A stretch of 64,000 bases of DNA from JAHEZL01 sp046074525. Its GTDB lineage: Bacteria > Bacteroidota > Bacteroidia > Flavobacteriales_C > GCA-002722245. The stretch is from positions 12,651 through 76,650 of the forward strand of contig JBJTOK010000055.1 of NCBI GenBank assembly GCA_046074525.1, written 5' to 3'. The notes beneath the pieces were generated by a model that saw only the letters and a list, made by a program, of their open reading frames with translations, did not search any database and had not been told where the DNA came from. Shown here one piece after another: positions 50,244 to 61,165 of the stretch. Made by a program: the position numbers and the translations under genes. How positions within the stretch are numbered: position 1 is the stretch's first letter; each line of letters opens with the position of its first letter.

Positions 50244-50933
50244 TTAGCTCAATGCTCTGATGATATTCACAGCCTTTGGAACACCGGTGCTGGCGCCTTC
50301 TTTAATAACAGTGAGATTGCTTATTCCGCCAGTCGGACAGTCATTCGGATCGATGAGGAAAGTCTGGCAATAGGGCGGTACAAAATTCACCAAACCTGCA
50401 GCCGGATAAACATTCAGTGATGTGCCGATAATAAGGAGGAAATCGGCATTGTACATCATTTTCTGTGCGATCTCAATATTCGGTACCATTTCACCAAACC
50501 AAACGATATGTGGTCGCAGTTGCGCACCTTTTTCACATTTGTCACCCATGTTGATGTTTTTATGGCCAATGTCGTATACCAGTTTAGCATCGGCAGTGCT
50601 ACGTACTTTTGTGAGTTCACCATGGAGATGCAGAATTTTGGAGGATCCTGCTTTTTCATGCAAATCATCCACATTTTGTGTGATGATCTGCACATCAAAA
50701 TCCTTCTCCAGATCTACCAATGCAAGGTGGCCTGGATTGGGTTTCGCGGTGGCACACTGTTCACGGCGTTTGTTATAAAACTCCTGAACCAACCCGGGAT
50801 TTTTGGCCCAGGCTTCGGGAGTAGCCACATCATAAACATTATAATTTTCCCACAAGCCGTCGCTATCGCGAAAAGTTTTGAGTCCACTTTCAGCGCTAAT
50901 GCCTGCACCAGTAAGAACTAAGACCTTTTTCAT
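50244..50933 (-). CDS. cobB: Sirtuin NAD-dependent protein deacylase (CobB-type)
   Basis: I choose the ATG at 50933 (229 residues) because an AGGAG sequence lies 4 nt before it. Motifs: VLVLTGAGISAESGLKTFR, TQNVDDLHEKAG and HLHGEL (catalytic His). The YNKR motif (Y-x-x-R) matches the acyl-lysine specificity pair of CobB/SIRT5, suggesting desuccinylase activity. The zinc-binding segment between HLHGEL and RPHIVWFGE has only one cysteine instead of four. It removes acyl groups from lysines with NAD. It is divergent from maeB, with TAATTTTG (50961-50968) as a likely -7 element. Confidence 0.93.
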   Translation of the reverse strand: MKKVLVLTGAGISAESGLKTFRDSDGLWENYNVYDVATPEAWAKNPGLVQEFYNKRREQCATAKPNPGHLALVDLEKDFDVQIITQNVDDLHEKAGSSKILHLHGELTKVRSTADAKLVYDIGHKNINMGDKCEKGAQLRPHIVWFGEMVPNIEIAQKMMYNADFLLIIGTSLNVYPAAGLVNFVPPYCQTFLIDPNDCPTGGISNLTVIKEGASTGVPKAVNIIRALS

Positions 50934-51011
50934 TTTCTCCTGAGATTTTAAAAAGTGGGTCAAAATTAGTACTATTACACGTGAAAAAAGAACCGCTTAA
51001 TCAAAAGGACA

Positions 51012-53288
51012 ATGAGTAAAGTCAGGAAACAGGAAGCGTTAGACTACCACGCGCAGGGTCGTCCGGGAAAAATAGAAGTTATTCCATCTAAGCCTTACCA
51101 CACACAAAGAGACTTATCGTTGGCCTATTCGCCGGGTGTTGCAGAGCCTTGTCTCGCTATTGCAGAAAATCCCGATGATGCCTATAAATACACTGCCAAG
51201 AGAAATTTAGTGGCCGTAATTTCCAACGGTACAGCCGTATTGGGATTGGGCGATATAGGCGCGCTGGCTTCCAAGCCGGTGATGGAGGGAAAAGGCCTGC
51301 TCTTCAAAATCTTTGCAGATATTGACGTTTTTGATATTGAAATTGATGCTACCAACGTCGACCTTTTTGTACAAACGGTAAAGGCCATTGCGCCGACTTT
51401 CGGTGGTATCAACCTCGAAGATATCAAGGCTCCCGAATGTTTTGAAATTGAACAGCGACTCAAACAGGAACTCAATATTCCTTTGATGCACGATGATCAG
51501 CATGGCACAGCCATTATCACTGGCGCGGCTTTGCTGAACGCGCTGGAGCTCACTAACCGAAAAATAGAAGAAATTAAAGTTGTGGTAAGCGGTGCCGGTC
51601 CGTCGGCCATCAGCTGCGCCAAACTCTATCTGGCTTTAGGTGCCAGAGTGGAAAATATTTACATGTTCGATTCCAAGGGCATGATTACCAAGGACAGGAA
51701 GAATCTCGATGAACAGAAGCAGCTTTTCGCAAACGACAAATCTTTTCCTGATCTCGCTGCCGCGATGAAGGATGCCGATATGTTTTTGGGTTTGTCGCGC
51801 GGTAATATCGTGAATAAATCAATGATACAGGCAATGGCAAAGAACCCTATCGTTTTTGCCTGCGCCAATCCTGATCCCGAAATTCCATATGATGAAGCAA
51901 TTTCCGCAAGGCCCGATGTTATTGTGGCTACGGGTCGCTCCGATCATCCAAACCAGGTGAACAACGTGTTGGGTTTTCCTTTCATTTTTCGCGGTGCGCT
52001 GGATGTACATGCATCTACCATCAATGAGGAGATGAAATTGGCTGCTGTACGCGCCATTGCTGCGCTGGCAAAGGAGACTGTGCCTGAGGAAGTGAACCAG
52101 GCTTATAGCACCAAAAACCTTGTTTTTGGTAAAGATTATATCATTCCAAAGCCGCTTGATCCACGTTTGCTTACGATTGTTTCTCCTGCTGTTGCCAAGG
52201 CTGCAGTGGATTCGGGTGTGGCACGCAGTCCTATCACCGACTGGGATAAATACAAGCAGGACCTGTCATTGCGCATGGGCCTCGATAAAAAGATAATGAA
52301 CCAGATTACACAGCAGGCGAAGAAAAATCCGAAGCGCGTGGTCTTTGTTGAAGCTGATAATTACAGTGTGCTGAAAGCCGCGCAGGTAGTGAAAGATGAA
52401 GGTATTGCCAAACCAATATTGCTGGGTAGTAAATCTGTTATTCAGCAACTGATTGCCGATAATAAGCTGGAGCTTTCAGATGCGACTATCATCGATACCC
52501 GCAGTGCGGAAGTAGAGGAAAAGCGCAATGCCTACGCACAAATGCTTTTTGAAAAGCGCCAGCGAAAAGGGTATACTTTGCACGAATCGCGCATTGCCAT
52601 GCGCAACCGAAACCACTTTGGCTCCATGATGGTGGAGCAGGGTGAGGCCGACGCGCTGATCACCGGTATCACCAGGAATTACCGCGATAGTGTGCGCCCG
52701 CCTCTACTTGTTGTAGGTATGGACAAGCAGCACCAGATTATTGCGGGGATGTACATGATCATCACCAAAAAAGGAACTTTCTTTTTCTCTGATACTACCG
52801 TAAATCAGGAACCAACAGCAGAAGATCTTGTGAAAATTACGGTACTTACTTACGATGCAGTGAAACGCTTCAACGTTGAACCACGTATTGCCTTGCTTTC
52901 CTATTCCAACTTCGGTACATCCAAAGGAGCACAGGCGGTAAAGGTGAATGAAGCTGTGAGAATATTGCATGAAAAATATCCGCACATTTGTGTAGATGGC
53001 GAAATACAAGGGAATTTTGCGGTGAACTCCGATTTGAGGATGAGCAAATTCCCTTTCTCTAAACTGGGCGACCAGCAGACGAATACGCTCATTTTCCCTG
53101 ATCTCGGATCAGGCAATATCGCGTATAAGCTCATTCAGGAAATGGGGGAGACAGAGGCCATCGGACCGATTTTGCTGGGCATGCGCAAGTCGGTACACGT
53201 ACTGCAGCTCGGTGCATCGGTGAGGGAAATAGTGAATATGGCAACCATCGCTGTGGTGGATGCACATCAAAAACAGGAACAATTATGA
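51012..53288 (+). CDS. maeB: NADP-dependent malic enzyme, MaeB type
   Basis: A 758-residue fusion of a malic enzyme (about 1-430; DLSLAYSPGVAEPC, GTAVLGLGDIGALASKPVMEGK, HDDQHGTAI) and a phosphotransacetylase-like domain (about 435-758; SMMVEQGEADALITG, ILLGMRKSVHVLQLGASVREIVN). It decarboxylates malate to pyruvate and supplies NADPH. The C-terminal domain is regulatory in E. coli MaeB and is not itself catalytic. It overlaps ruvA by 4 bp, an order that recurs in Bacteroidota next to sprA. Confidence 0.96.
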   Translation: MSKVRKQEALDYHAQGRPGKIEVIPSKPYHTQRDLSLAYSPGVAEPCLAIAENPDDAYKYTAKRNLVAVISNGTAVLGLGDIGALASKPVMEGKGLLFKIFADIDVFDIEIDATNVDLFVQTVKAIAPTFGGINLEDIKAPECFEIEQRLKQELNIPLMHDDQHGTAIITGAALLNALELTNRKIEEIKVVVSGAGPSAISCAKLYLALGARVENIYMFDSKGMITKDRKNLDEQKQLFANDKSFPDLAAAMKDADMFLGLSRGNIVNKSMIQAMAKNPIVFACANPDPEIPYDEAISARPDVIVATGRSDHPNQVNNVLGFPFIFRGALDVHASTINEEMKLAAVRAIAALAKETVPEEVNQAYSTKNLVFGKDYIIPKPLDPRLLTIVSPAVAKAAVDSGVARSPITDWDKYKQDLSLRMGLDKKIMNQITQQAKKNPKRVVFVEADNYSVLKAAQVVKDEGIAKPILLGSKSVIQQLIADNKLELSDATIIDTRSAEVEEKRNAYAQMLFEKRQRKGYTLHESRIAMRNRNHFGSMMVEQGEADALITGITRNYRDSVRPPLLVVGMDKQHQIIAGMYMIITKKGTFFFSDTTVNQEPTAEDLVKITVLTYDAVKRFNVEPRIALLSYSNFGTSKGAQAVKVNEAVRILHEKYPHICVDGEIQGNFAVNSDLRMSKFPFSKLGDQQTNTLIFPDLGSGNIAYKLIQEMGETEAIGPILLGMRKSVHVLQLGASVREIVNMATIAVVDAHQKQEQL

Positions 53289-53866
53289 TCAATCATTTAT
53301 CGGGCAGGCTCGTTGAAAAAACGCCCGCGTCACTGGTGATAGAATGTGGCGGAGTAGGCTATTTTGTGCATATTTCGTTGTATACCTATGATAAACTCGG
53401 CAAAGAAGAAAATTGTAAAATCCTCACGCATTTATCTATTAAGGAAGATGCCCATACACTTTATGGCTTCCTCACCGAAGCCGAAAGAAGTATGTTCCGC
53501 CAGCTGATATCGGTATCGGGAGTTGGTGCAAATACAGCGCGGCTGATTTTATCTTCCATGGATCCCGACAGAATCTCGGGTGCAATTGCTATTGCTGATG
53601 TTGGCAGCTTAAAAGCCATTAAGGGAATTGGTGAAAAAACAGCCCAGCGCATCATTCTTGAGCTAAAAGGTAAGGTGAGCAAGCAAAGCGAAGGATCGGT
53701 ATTTTCTTCAGGAGCGCACAATACCAATAGGGAAGAAGCGTTATCTGCGTTGCTTATGCTGGGCTTCAGTAAGGCAGGGGTAGAAAAAGTGTTGCAAAAA
53801 TTAATAAACGAAAATCCGGCGTATAGCGTTGAGGAGTTGGTCAAACTGGCTCTTAAGAATTTGTAG
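53285..53866 (+). CDS. ruvA: Holliday junction DNA helicase subunit RuvA
   Basis: A 193-residue RuvA with an OB-fold N-terminal domain (LVEKTPASLVIECGGVGYFVHIS), two helix-hairpin-helix motifs (ISVSGVGANTARLILSS and IKGIGEKTAQRIILELKGK) and a C-terminal domain III (EALSALLMLGFSKAGVEKVL) that contacts RuvB. It tetramerises on four-way DNA junctions. It overlaps maeB and is followed at once by sprA. Confidence 0.96.
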   Translation: MINHLSGRLVEKTPASLVIECGGVGYFVHISLYTYDKLGKEENCKILTHLSIKEDAHTLYGFLTEAERSMFRQLISVSGVGANTARLILSSMDPDRISGAIAIADVGSLKAIKGIGEKTAQRIILELKGKVSKQSEGSVFSSGAHNTNREEALSALLMLGFSKAGVEKVLQKLINENPAYSVEELVKLALKNL

Positions 53867-56800
53867 GTGAAAAAGAATTTCAGAAATAATCATCCGCGTT
53901 GGCTTGTATTCGTGTTGCTGCAAGTGGCATTTGCTCAGTTGGTGTATGCGCAAACGACCGTTGATTCCCTGAATCCAAAAACCTTTACCGATGATCCTGC
54001 AGCTGTTAAAGAAGAAGTTACTTACGATCCCGAAACCAAAACTTACAAAAAAGTAAAGAAGATCGGCGATCTTGTGGTGGGTACACAAATCATGACTTTT
54101 GATCAGTATTGGAATGAAAGATACCAGCAGGCTGAAAAAAAATATTTCCAGGAAAAAGTACAGCAGGAGAATTTCGATAAGGAAAAACCTTTGTTGCCTC
54201 AGCTCAAGTTGCCAGGTGGCGGATTGATGGATGGATTGTTCGGCAACAATAAAGTGGAAATCAAACCTACCGGTTCGGCCGAATTGATCTTCGGATTGAA
54301 TTCCTCCACCACTAAAAACCCAGCTATTCCAGTACGAAACCAAACGAATACCAACTTCCAGTTCAACCAGAAAATACAGTTGAACATCGTGGGTACCATT
54401 GGCGATAAACTCAAGCTTACCACCAATTACAACACCGAATCTACCTTCGATTTCGAGAACCAGATGAAACTGGAATACACCGGAAGTGAAGATGAAATCG
54501 TGAAGAAAATTGAAGTGGGGAATGTGAGTTTGCCTTTGCAAACCCAGCTCATCCAGGGCGGACAAACTCTCTTCGGGGTGAAAAGTGAATTGCAGTTTGG
54601 TAAGCTCAACGTAACGTCTGTAATCACCCAGCAGAAAGGGGAAGCGAAAACTGTTCAAACCGCTGGAGGGGTGCAGGTGAAGGAATTCAAGATTCAGGCC
54701 GACAGCTACGAACCTAACCGCCACTTCTTCCTCGCTCAGTATTTTGCCGAGCATTACGACACTGCTCTTGCGGCACTTCCTTTTGTGAACTCTGCTGTAC
54801 AAATCACCAGAATTGAAGTGTGGACCACCAACGTAGGAAACAACAACAATGAGGATTCCAGGAAGATTGTTGGTTTCATCGATTTGGGAGAACATGATCC
54901 TTATGATCCGTTGCTCGTCATTAATTCATCGGTCAATTATCCTTACAGTGATATCAATAGTTTGTACAGTACCGTTGCCGGAAATCCCGATATCCGGAAT
55001 TTTACCAATGCCAGTACATCCCTCGTTGGAATGGGTTATACAGAAGGTTCGCACTTCAATAAAATTGAAAATGCGCGCAAGCTGAAACCAGAGGAATTTA
55101 CCTTTCATCCGCAGCTGGGTTATATTTCATTGAACAGCGAATTGAATGCCGATCAGATTCTTGCTGTGGCTTTTCAGTACACGATTACCGGTGTCGCTGG
55201 TGTGTTTCAGGTGGGTGAATTCAGTAACGATGTTACCAACAACACTCAGGCGCTTTTTGTGAAATTGCTCAAAACCAACACCGTTAACAATACGCACTTG
55301 CCTACTTGGGAATTGATGATGAAAAATGTGTATTACCTTGGTGAATCGGGTATCAAGGGCGAGACTTTCCAGATGCAGATTTTATACACTGATCCTACTA
55401 CCAACCAAGATGTTAACTTTATCGATCTCGGTGGCAACAACTCAAAAAGATGGGTGGAGCTGATGGGTGCCGACCAGATGAATATCCAGCAGGATAAGGT
55501 TCCCGATGGCTTTTACGATTTTATTGAAGGTGTCACCATCAAAGCCAATGCGGGAAGGATTTTCTTTCCGGTGCGTAAACCTTTTGGTGAATATCTGAGG
55601 AATCAACTCAGTCCGGCACTGGCTAATAAATACGCTTTCGATTCGCTTTACACGGTTACGCCTGTCAACGCCAAATTGAAGTTTCCAGTTAAGGATCGTT
55701 TTAAATTCTGGGTGAAGTTTGAGAGTAGCCAGTCGTCGGTTATTAATCTCGGAACCATGAATGTTCCGCAAGGATCAGTGGTGGTGAATGCCGGTGGTAA
55801 GCGACTTACGGAAAACATTGATTATACAGTGAACTACAGTGCAGGGCAGGTGACCATCATCAATGAGGGGATCCTCAATTCGGCAACACCTGTTTCTGTT
55901 TCTTCTGAAGCAAATACGCTGTTGAGTATTCAAACCAAAAACCTCATAGGATCACACCTCGAGTATAAATTTTCCAACAATTTCAATATTGGAGGTACGG
56001 TGATGAACTTAACAGAAAGGCCACTCACAACGAAAGTGGATATTGGTCAGGAACCTATGTCGAATACCATTTGGGGACTCAATACCAAATACAGATCTGA
56101 TTTGCCATTGGTGACTAAGTTGATCGATAAGTTGCCGTTGTTGTCAACAAAGGAGATGTCGACGATCGATGTTACTGCTGAAGGGGCTCAGCTTTTACCA
56201 GGGACTTCCAACGCGATTGAAAATCTTAACAGCGGGCAGGGAGAATCCTTCATCGATAATTTTGAAGGCTCTGAGATGAATACCACCCTTAGCGTAAGAA
56301 CCACGTGGTTTCCGGCTTCCACGCCTTATGGCTTACCTGATATGTTTCCGGAAGGACAGCTTAGCGGATATGCCAATGCCTTTAACCGCGCTAAATTATC
56401 GTGGTACAACATCGATCCTTTGTTCAGTGATAATAGCGGACTTACACCGGCATATCTGAAAAATGATCCGGCGCAGCAAAACAATAACTTCGTGAGGCCT
56501 ATCAACCAGTCGGAAGTTTTTCCGCAAAAATCGGCACAGAATGGAATTACACCCAATATCGTTACTCTGGATCTTGCTTATTATCCTTCGGAAAGAGGTC
56601 AGTACAACTTCGATACATTGCCAGGAACTGTTTCTGCAGGGGTAGACAAAGACGGGAAATTACTGAATCCTGAATCGCGCTGGGGAGGCATTATGCGTCG
56701 TATCGAAACGCCCGATTTTGAAGCTACCAATATCGAGTTCCTTGAATTCTGGATGATGGATCCATTTTACAACGGTGCGCAAAATGATTATGATATTTTC

Positions 56801-59800
56801 GGTGGTTCGCAGGAAGGGGGAGATTTGTACATCCACATCGGAAATTTGTCGGAAGATGTGTTGCGCGATTCCCGAAAATCTTTTGAGAATGGTTTGCCTG
56901 TCAATGCTACTGATCTGAGTGGAGTGGATACCACTGTGTGGGGTTTGGTGCCGTCGGGGCTTAACCTGGTGAATGCCTTCAACACTGATCCTGCTTCACG
57001 CCCTTTCCAGGACGTAGGCTATGATGGTTTATCGGATGGAAGAGAACAAACTTTTTACAATTCCTACCTGAACTTCTATAACAAGCAATTTGGCTCAATC
57101 CCGCTCGCTGTTGCCAATGACCCGTCGGCTGACGATTTCAGGCATTACCGCGATGAAAATTTCAATACAGCACAAACCAAAGTAATCGACAGATATAAAG
57201 AATTCAGTGGTGTGGATGGTAACTCTCCAGCCAGCACTAATTCCAATTTTCTGGCCTCTGCGACTACTATCCCGGATATTGAAGACTTGAATAGGGACAA
57301 TACTCTGAACGAAGGTGAAAGCTATTATCAATATCACATTTCCCTTCGTCCGCAGGACCTGGAAATTCAAGATCAGGAAGCCGGAAAAAATTATCTTAAC
57401 AACATTATTAATCCATCAAATGTTGCAGCAATCAATGGTTACAATGCATCATTGAGTTCACGATGGATTCACTTCCGTATTCCTGTGCGCAAGCCTGAAT
57501 TGGCAGTGGGATCGATTCAGGATTTCCGCTCTATGCGCTACATCAGGGTTTTCCTCAAAGGCTGGAAAGATCCGGTGATTCTGCGTTTTGGTAAAATAGA
57601 TCTCGTGAGGGAAACATGGAGAAAATATGAGAGTCAGCTGAAGGGTGATTGCGAATTTGTAGCGACAGATAATAACGCACATTTTGTGGTGACTTCCATC
57701 AACGTGGAAGAGGACAGTCAGAAAGAACCAATTCCTTACATTCCTCCTGTGCAAAGGGTGTACAACGTGCAAACGCAATCTACCATGAATGAGCAGGCTT
57801 TGTATCTCAATGTGGATGATCTGGATGGTTGCGACAGTCGCGCGGCGTTTAAAAATACTTCCATCGACATGCGTGCTTACAACTGTTTGAAAATGTTTGT
57901 GCATGCCGAGAAAAAAGGAAATGCTTCTGAAGATTACAACAATAAGATGAGTGTGTTTTTGCGCATGGGATCTGATTTTGATGATAACTATTACGAGTAT
58001 GAAATCCCTCTGAAATTCACCGAACCCGGAACTTTTGATCCTACAAATACAGAGGCTGCCATTGCAGCGATATGGCCATCGGAAAATGCTTTTGATTTCG
58101 ATTTGTCAGTACTCACCGATGCGAAAATTCTCCGCAATTCGAGTGTGGAATCTGATCCTGGAAACTTCTTTAAAAACCAGCGTTACCGGGTAGTGCACGG
58201 AAAAAATAATGTGTATGTGAAAGGTTCTCCTACGATGTCATCAATCAAGGTAATTATGATTGGTGTGAGGAACAACGGTGATCCCGGACAAAAACGTTCG
58301 GTGGGTGTATGGGCGAATGAGTTGCGCCTGTCGTGCTTCAATGATCAGAGCGGATGGGCAGCAACAGCAACGGTAACAATGAAGATGGCTGATTTCGCTA
58401 ACTTATCTGTCACTGGTAAAATGTATACTCCGGGTTGGGGGAATATTACTGATAAGGTTGCCGACCGGAAGAAGGAATATTATGAAATGTACGATGCTTT
58501 GGCAAGTCTGGAACTTGGTAAGTTAGTGCCTTCCAAATACAATGTTTCTATTCCTTTGTACCTCGGTTATTCAGAGACTTTCCAGAATCAGCAATTCAAT
58601 CCACTGGATCAGGATGTGCAAATGAACAGGCTTGATCCCGAGCTGCGGAAAAAAGTGCAGGACAGTACGCAAACCTATCAGCGGCGAAGGAGTTTGAACT
58701 TATCCAATGTGCGGAAAAATCGCAGTAGTACCAGTACATCAAAACCGATGCCTTACGACATTGAGAACTTTGATGCTACTTATGTTTTCAATGAAACATT
58801 CAAGAGCGATGTGAATACGCGCTACAATGTGTTGCAAACCTATAAGGGTGCGCTCAATTATAATTTCCAGCACCAACCTAAAAACTTCCAGCCATTTATT
58901 CAGAGTCCGATCATTGGCTTCTACAAAAAAGTGGTGAACAACAATTATGAAGACAAAGAAAGTGAGCTGCAGCAAGCGATTGATCAAACTAAAAAACAGG
59001 AGGGGCAACCTCAACTGAAGAAACTGGAAAATGATCTGAAAGAAATAAAAGAAAAAAGAGACGCTTTCAATAAGCGCACGAAAACACTGATGCAAACGCC
59101 TTACAATAAACTGGGAAGAGAATTCAATTTTTATCTTGTTCCGTCGCGTGTTTCTATACGCAATGATTGGAATCGCCTGTACAATGAAAGTGTGGTAAGA
59201 AACAATTCTGATGCGGTTTTACTCATCACACCAGTGTACAATAAAAACTTTTTCTGGGACAGGAATTACGATGTAAGCTGGGATTTTACGAAGGCTTTGA
59301 AATTCAAGTACACTGCTGCCAATCGCTCAAGAATTGATGAAGCGCCGGGCAAGAGCGATATCAAATGGGAAAATATCATGGGCAAGGGTCATGAGTTCGG
59401 ACGAACAACGAACTATTCGCAAACTCTTGATTTCAATTATGAATTGCCATTGAAGAAAATTCCTTTTACAGATTGGATTACTGCCAACGCTAAATATACG
59501 GCGAAGATGGACTGGCAGGCTGCGCCGCTTTCTTTCCAGGAAGTAGGGAACACCATTTCCAATAACAACACCAAGCAGCTCACGGCGAATTTCAACTTCG
59601 TGAATTTTTACAATAAGGTACCTTATCTCAAAAAAGTAAATAACAATGCGAACAAAACTCCGCAACAAAGAAAAACAGAGAATAAAGCGGAAGCAGATAC
59701 TACCAAGAAAAAACCTTTGGTGGAACCTGCAGATATTGGAAATGCAGGTGTGCGTTTGCTGATGATGGTGCGCAACGCTTCATTTACTTATTCGGAAAAC

Positions 59801-61096
59801 AACGGAACCTTCCTGCCGGGTTATGTTCCGGGGACCACTGTTTTCGGGATGGATCCTGGTATTGGTGCGCCGGGTGTAGGATTTTTATTTGGCAGTCAGG
59901 AAGATATTATCACCCGCGCTGCGCACAATGGCTGGCTTACGAGCAATTCCGACATGCTCAATACGCGATACTCGCGATCGCACACCGAAAATCTGAGTCT
60001 GCGCGCTACTGTTGAACCCATCACTAAAATGCGTATTGAATTCACAGGCACACGTACTTTTGGTAAAGATTCTTCTTTTGTTTACCGATTGGATAAAGAC
60101 AACAACTTCACCAATTTTCCTTCAGCTACAACAACTTCCTTTACTTTCAGCATCACCACAATTACTCTGGGGTCGGCTTTTCAGTTGCCAAACAAGGAAA
60201 ATTCTTCGGCGGTATATGACGACTTCGTGAACAACAGGGCGGTGATTGCGCAGCGCCTTGCTGCCGACAATCCGAATGCAGATTTGTCGAATCAGAAAGG
60301 TGGTTTCCCTGTGGGCTACGGACGAACACAAACCGATGTAATGGTGCAATCTTTTGTAACTGCATACACCGGTGGTAATCCGGGTTCTTCACGACTGAAA
60401 GTGATGTCGAAAATTCCAATGCCAAACTGGAGGTTGAATTACGATGGTTTCATGAGGTTGCCATTTATCAACAAGCATTTCCAATCGTTTACCTGCAGTC
60501 ATTCCTATACATCAACATTGAATATGGGCTTTGCCAAAAACCTTGCTTTTGAAGACGATGGTTTTGGGTATACATTGCAGAAAGACAGTACTGGCAATTA
60601 CATTTCCAAGTACAATTACACCAGCGGAATTGTGATTTCAGAGCAATTGAGTCCGCTCATTAAAATTGATGCTACATTGAAAAGTAGCTGGATCGCCAAA
60701 TTTGAGTTGAAGAAAACAAGGACAGTATCGTTGAACATGATCGGATTATCAGTGTCCGAAATTTCTACCTTCGCTATCACGGCTGGAACGGGTTACAAAA
60801 TCAAGGATGTGCGATTGCCTTTTTCCATCCTGGGAAAAAAAATAAAAAGTAATCTGGATTTGCGTGCTGACCTTACATTGAACCAGAGTAAATCAGTGTT
60901 GCGTAAGGAAGGGGATAATCCGCAGGTACAAACAGGAAGCAATATTGTGAGCATTACGACATCGGCAGACTACGTTTTGAGTTCGAAGTTGAATCTGCGG
61001 ATATTTTATGATATAGCTTTCAATACGCCTGCTAATTCACTGGCCTTCCCTACTTCCAATTCCAAAGGTGGAATTACCTTGCGTTATACCTTGTAA
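53867..61096 (+). CDS. sprA: Cell-surface protein SprA, T9SS outer-membrane translocon
   Basis: A 2409-residue protein starting at GTG 53867, directly after the ruvA stop, with a signal peptide ending at VYAQ. SprA forms the very large outer-membrane beta-barrel through which the type 9 secretion system exports proteins with a CTD, including gliding adhesins. Family features include long runs of alternating amphipathic strands, EFLEFWMMDPFYNG-type segments and a repeated fold across the whole length. The size matches known SprA (about 2400). It implies that the cell has a T9SS, consistent with the type B CTD pseudogene at 26204. Neighbours maeB-ruvA and gcvH are the usual ones. Confidence 0.96.
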   Translation: MKKNFRNNHPRWLVFVLLQVAFAQLVYAQTTVDSLNPKTFTDDPAAVKEEVTYDPETKTYKKVKKIGDLVVGTQIMTFDQYWNERYQQAEKKYFQEKVQQENFDKEKPLLPQLKLPGGGLMDGLFGNNKVEIKPTGSAELIFGLNSSTTKNPAIPVRNQTNTNFQFNQKIQLNIVGTIGDKLKLTTNYNTESTFDFENQMKLEYTGSEDEIVKKIEVGNVSLPLQTQLIQGGQTLFGVKSELQFGKLNVTSVITQQKGEAKTVQTAGGVQVKEFKIQADSYEPNRHFFLAQYFAEHYDTALAALPFVNSAVQITRIEVWTTNVGNNNNEDSRKIVGFIDLGEHDPYDPLLVINSSVNYPYSDINSLYSTVAGNPDIRNFTNASTSLVGMGYTEGSHFNKIENARKLKPEEFTFHPQLGYISLNSELNADQILAVAFQYTITGVAGVFQVGEFSNDVTNNTQALFVKLLKTNTVNNTHLPTWELMMKNVYYLGESGIKGETFQMQILYTDPTTNQDVNFIDLGGNNSKRWVELMGADQMNIQQDKVPDGFYDFIEGVTIKANAGRIFFPVRKPFGEYLRNQLSPALANKYAFDSLYTVTPVNAKLKFPVKDRFKFWVKFESSQSSVINLGTMNVPQGSVVVNAGGKRLTENIDYTVNYSAGQVTIINEGILNSATPVSVSSEANTLLSIQTKNLIGSHLEYKFSNNFNIGGTVMNLTERPLTTKVDIGQEPMSNTIWGLNTKYRSDLPLVTKLIDKLPLLSTKEMSTIDVTAEGAQLLPGTSNAIENLNSGQGESFIDNFEGSEMNTTLSVRTTWFPASTPYGLPDMFPEGQLSGYANAFNRAKLSWYNIDPLFSDNSGLTPAYLKNDPAQQNNNFVRPINQSEVFPQKSAQNGITPNIVTLDLAYYPSERGQYNFDTLPGTVSAGVDKDGKLLNPESRWGGIMRRIETPDFEATNIEFLEFWMMDPFYNGAQNDYDIFGGSQEGGDLYIHIGNLSEDVLRDSRKSFENGLPVNATDLSGVDTTVWGLVPSGLNLVNAFNTDPASRPFQDVGYDGLSDGREQTFYNSYLNFYNKQFGSIPLAVANDPSADDFRHYRDENFNTAQTKVIDRYKEFSGVDGNSPASTNSNFLASATTIPDIEDLNRDNTLNEGESYYQYHISLRPQDLEIQDQEAGKNYLNNIINPSNVAAINGYNASLSSRWIHFRIPVRKPELAVGSIQDFRSMRYIRVFLKGWKDPVILRFGKIDLVRETWRKYESQLKGDCEFVATDNNAHFVVTSINVEEDSQKEPIPYIPPVQRVYNVQTQSTMNEQALYLNVDDLDGCDSRAAFKNTSIDMRAYNCLKMFVHAEKKGNASEDYNNKMSVFLRMGSDFDDNYYEYEIPLKFTEPGTFDPTNTEAAIAAIWPSENAFDFDLSVLTDAKILRNSSVESDPGNFFKNQRYRVVHGKNNVYVKGSPTMSSIKVIMIGVRNNGDPGQKRSVGVWANELRLSCFNDQSGWAATATVTMKMADFANLSVTGKMYTPGWGNITDKVADRKKEYYEMYDALASLELGKLVPSKYNVSIPLYLGYSETFQNQQFNPLDQDVQMNRLDPELRKKVQDSTQTYQRRRSLNLSNVRKNRSSTSTSKPMPYDIENFDATYVFNETFKSDVNTRYNVLQTYKGALNYNFQHQPKNFQPFIQSPIIGFYKKVVNNNYEDKESELQQAIDQTKKQEGQPQLKKLENDLKEIKEKRDAFNKRTKTLMQTPYNKLGREFNFYLVPSRVSIRNDWNRLYNESVVRNNSDAVLLITPVYNKNFFWDRNYDVSWDFTKALKFKYTAANRSRIDEAPGKSDIKWENIMGKGHEFGRTTNYSQTLDFNYELPLKKIPFTDWITANAKYTAKMDWQAAPLSFQEVGNTISNNNTKQLTANFNFVNFYNKVPYLKKVNNNANKTPQQRKTENKAEADTTKKKPLVEPADIGNAGVRLLMMVRNASFTYSENNGTFLPGYVPGTTVFGMDPGIGAPGVGFLFGSQEDIITRAAHNGWLTSNSDMLNTRYSRSHTENLSLRATVEPITKMRIEFTGTRTFGKDSSFVYRLDKDNNFTNFPSATTTSFTFSITTITLGSAFQLPNKENSSAVYDDFVNNRAVIAQRLAADNPNADLSNQKGGFPVGYGRTQTDVMVQSFVTAYTGGNPGSSRLKVMSKIPMPNWRLNYDGFMRLPFINKHFQSFTCSHSYTSTLNMGFAKNLAFEDDGFGYTLQKDSTGNYISKYNYTSGIVISEQLSPLIKIDATLKSSWIAKFELKKTRTVSLNMIGLSVSEISTFAITAGTGYKIKDVRLPFSILGKKIKSNLDLRADLTLNQSKSVLRKEGDNPQVQTGSNIVSITTSADYVLSSKLNLRIFYDIAFNTPANSLAFPTSNSKGGITLRYTL

Positions 61097-61111
61097 AAAA
61101 TCGCTGTCCTA

Positions 61112-61143
61112 TTTGTGATTTCCCCCCGAATCACTTAAGTTTG
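61112..61143 (+). promoter_or_regulatory. Promoter of gcvH
   Basis: TTTG (61112-61115), exactly 20 nt, then TAAGTTTG (61136-61143). Both elements match the Bacteroidetes consensus. The start should be about 61147, 19 nt before the gcvH ATG. Confidence 0.75.
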
Positions 61144-61165
61144 CCCCACACAAAAAATTACAGCA

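Noticed and set aside
53801..54895. Long minus-strand frame of 364 codons opposite ruvA/sprA
   Set aside because: It is the shadow of the sprA coding strand, with low-complexity translation.
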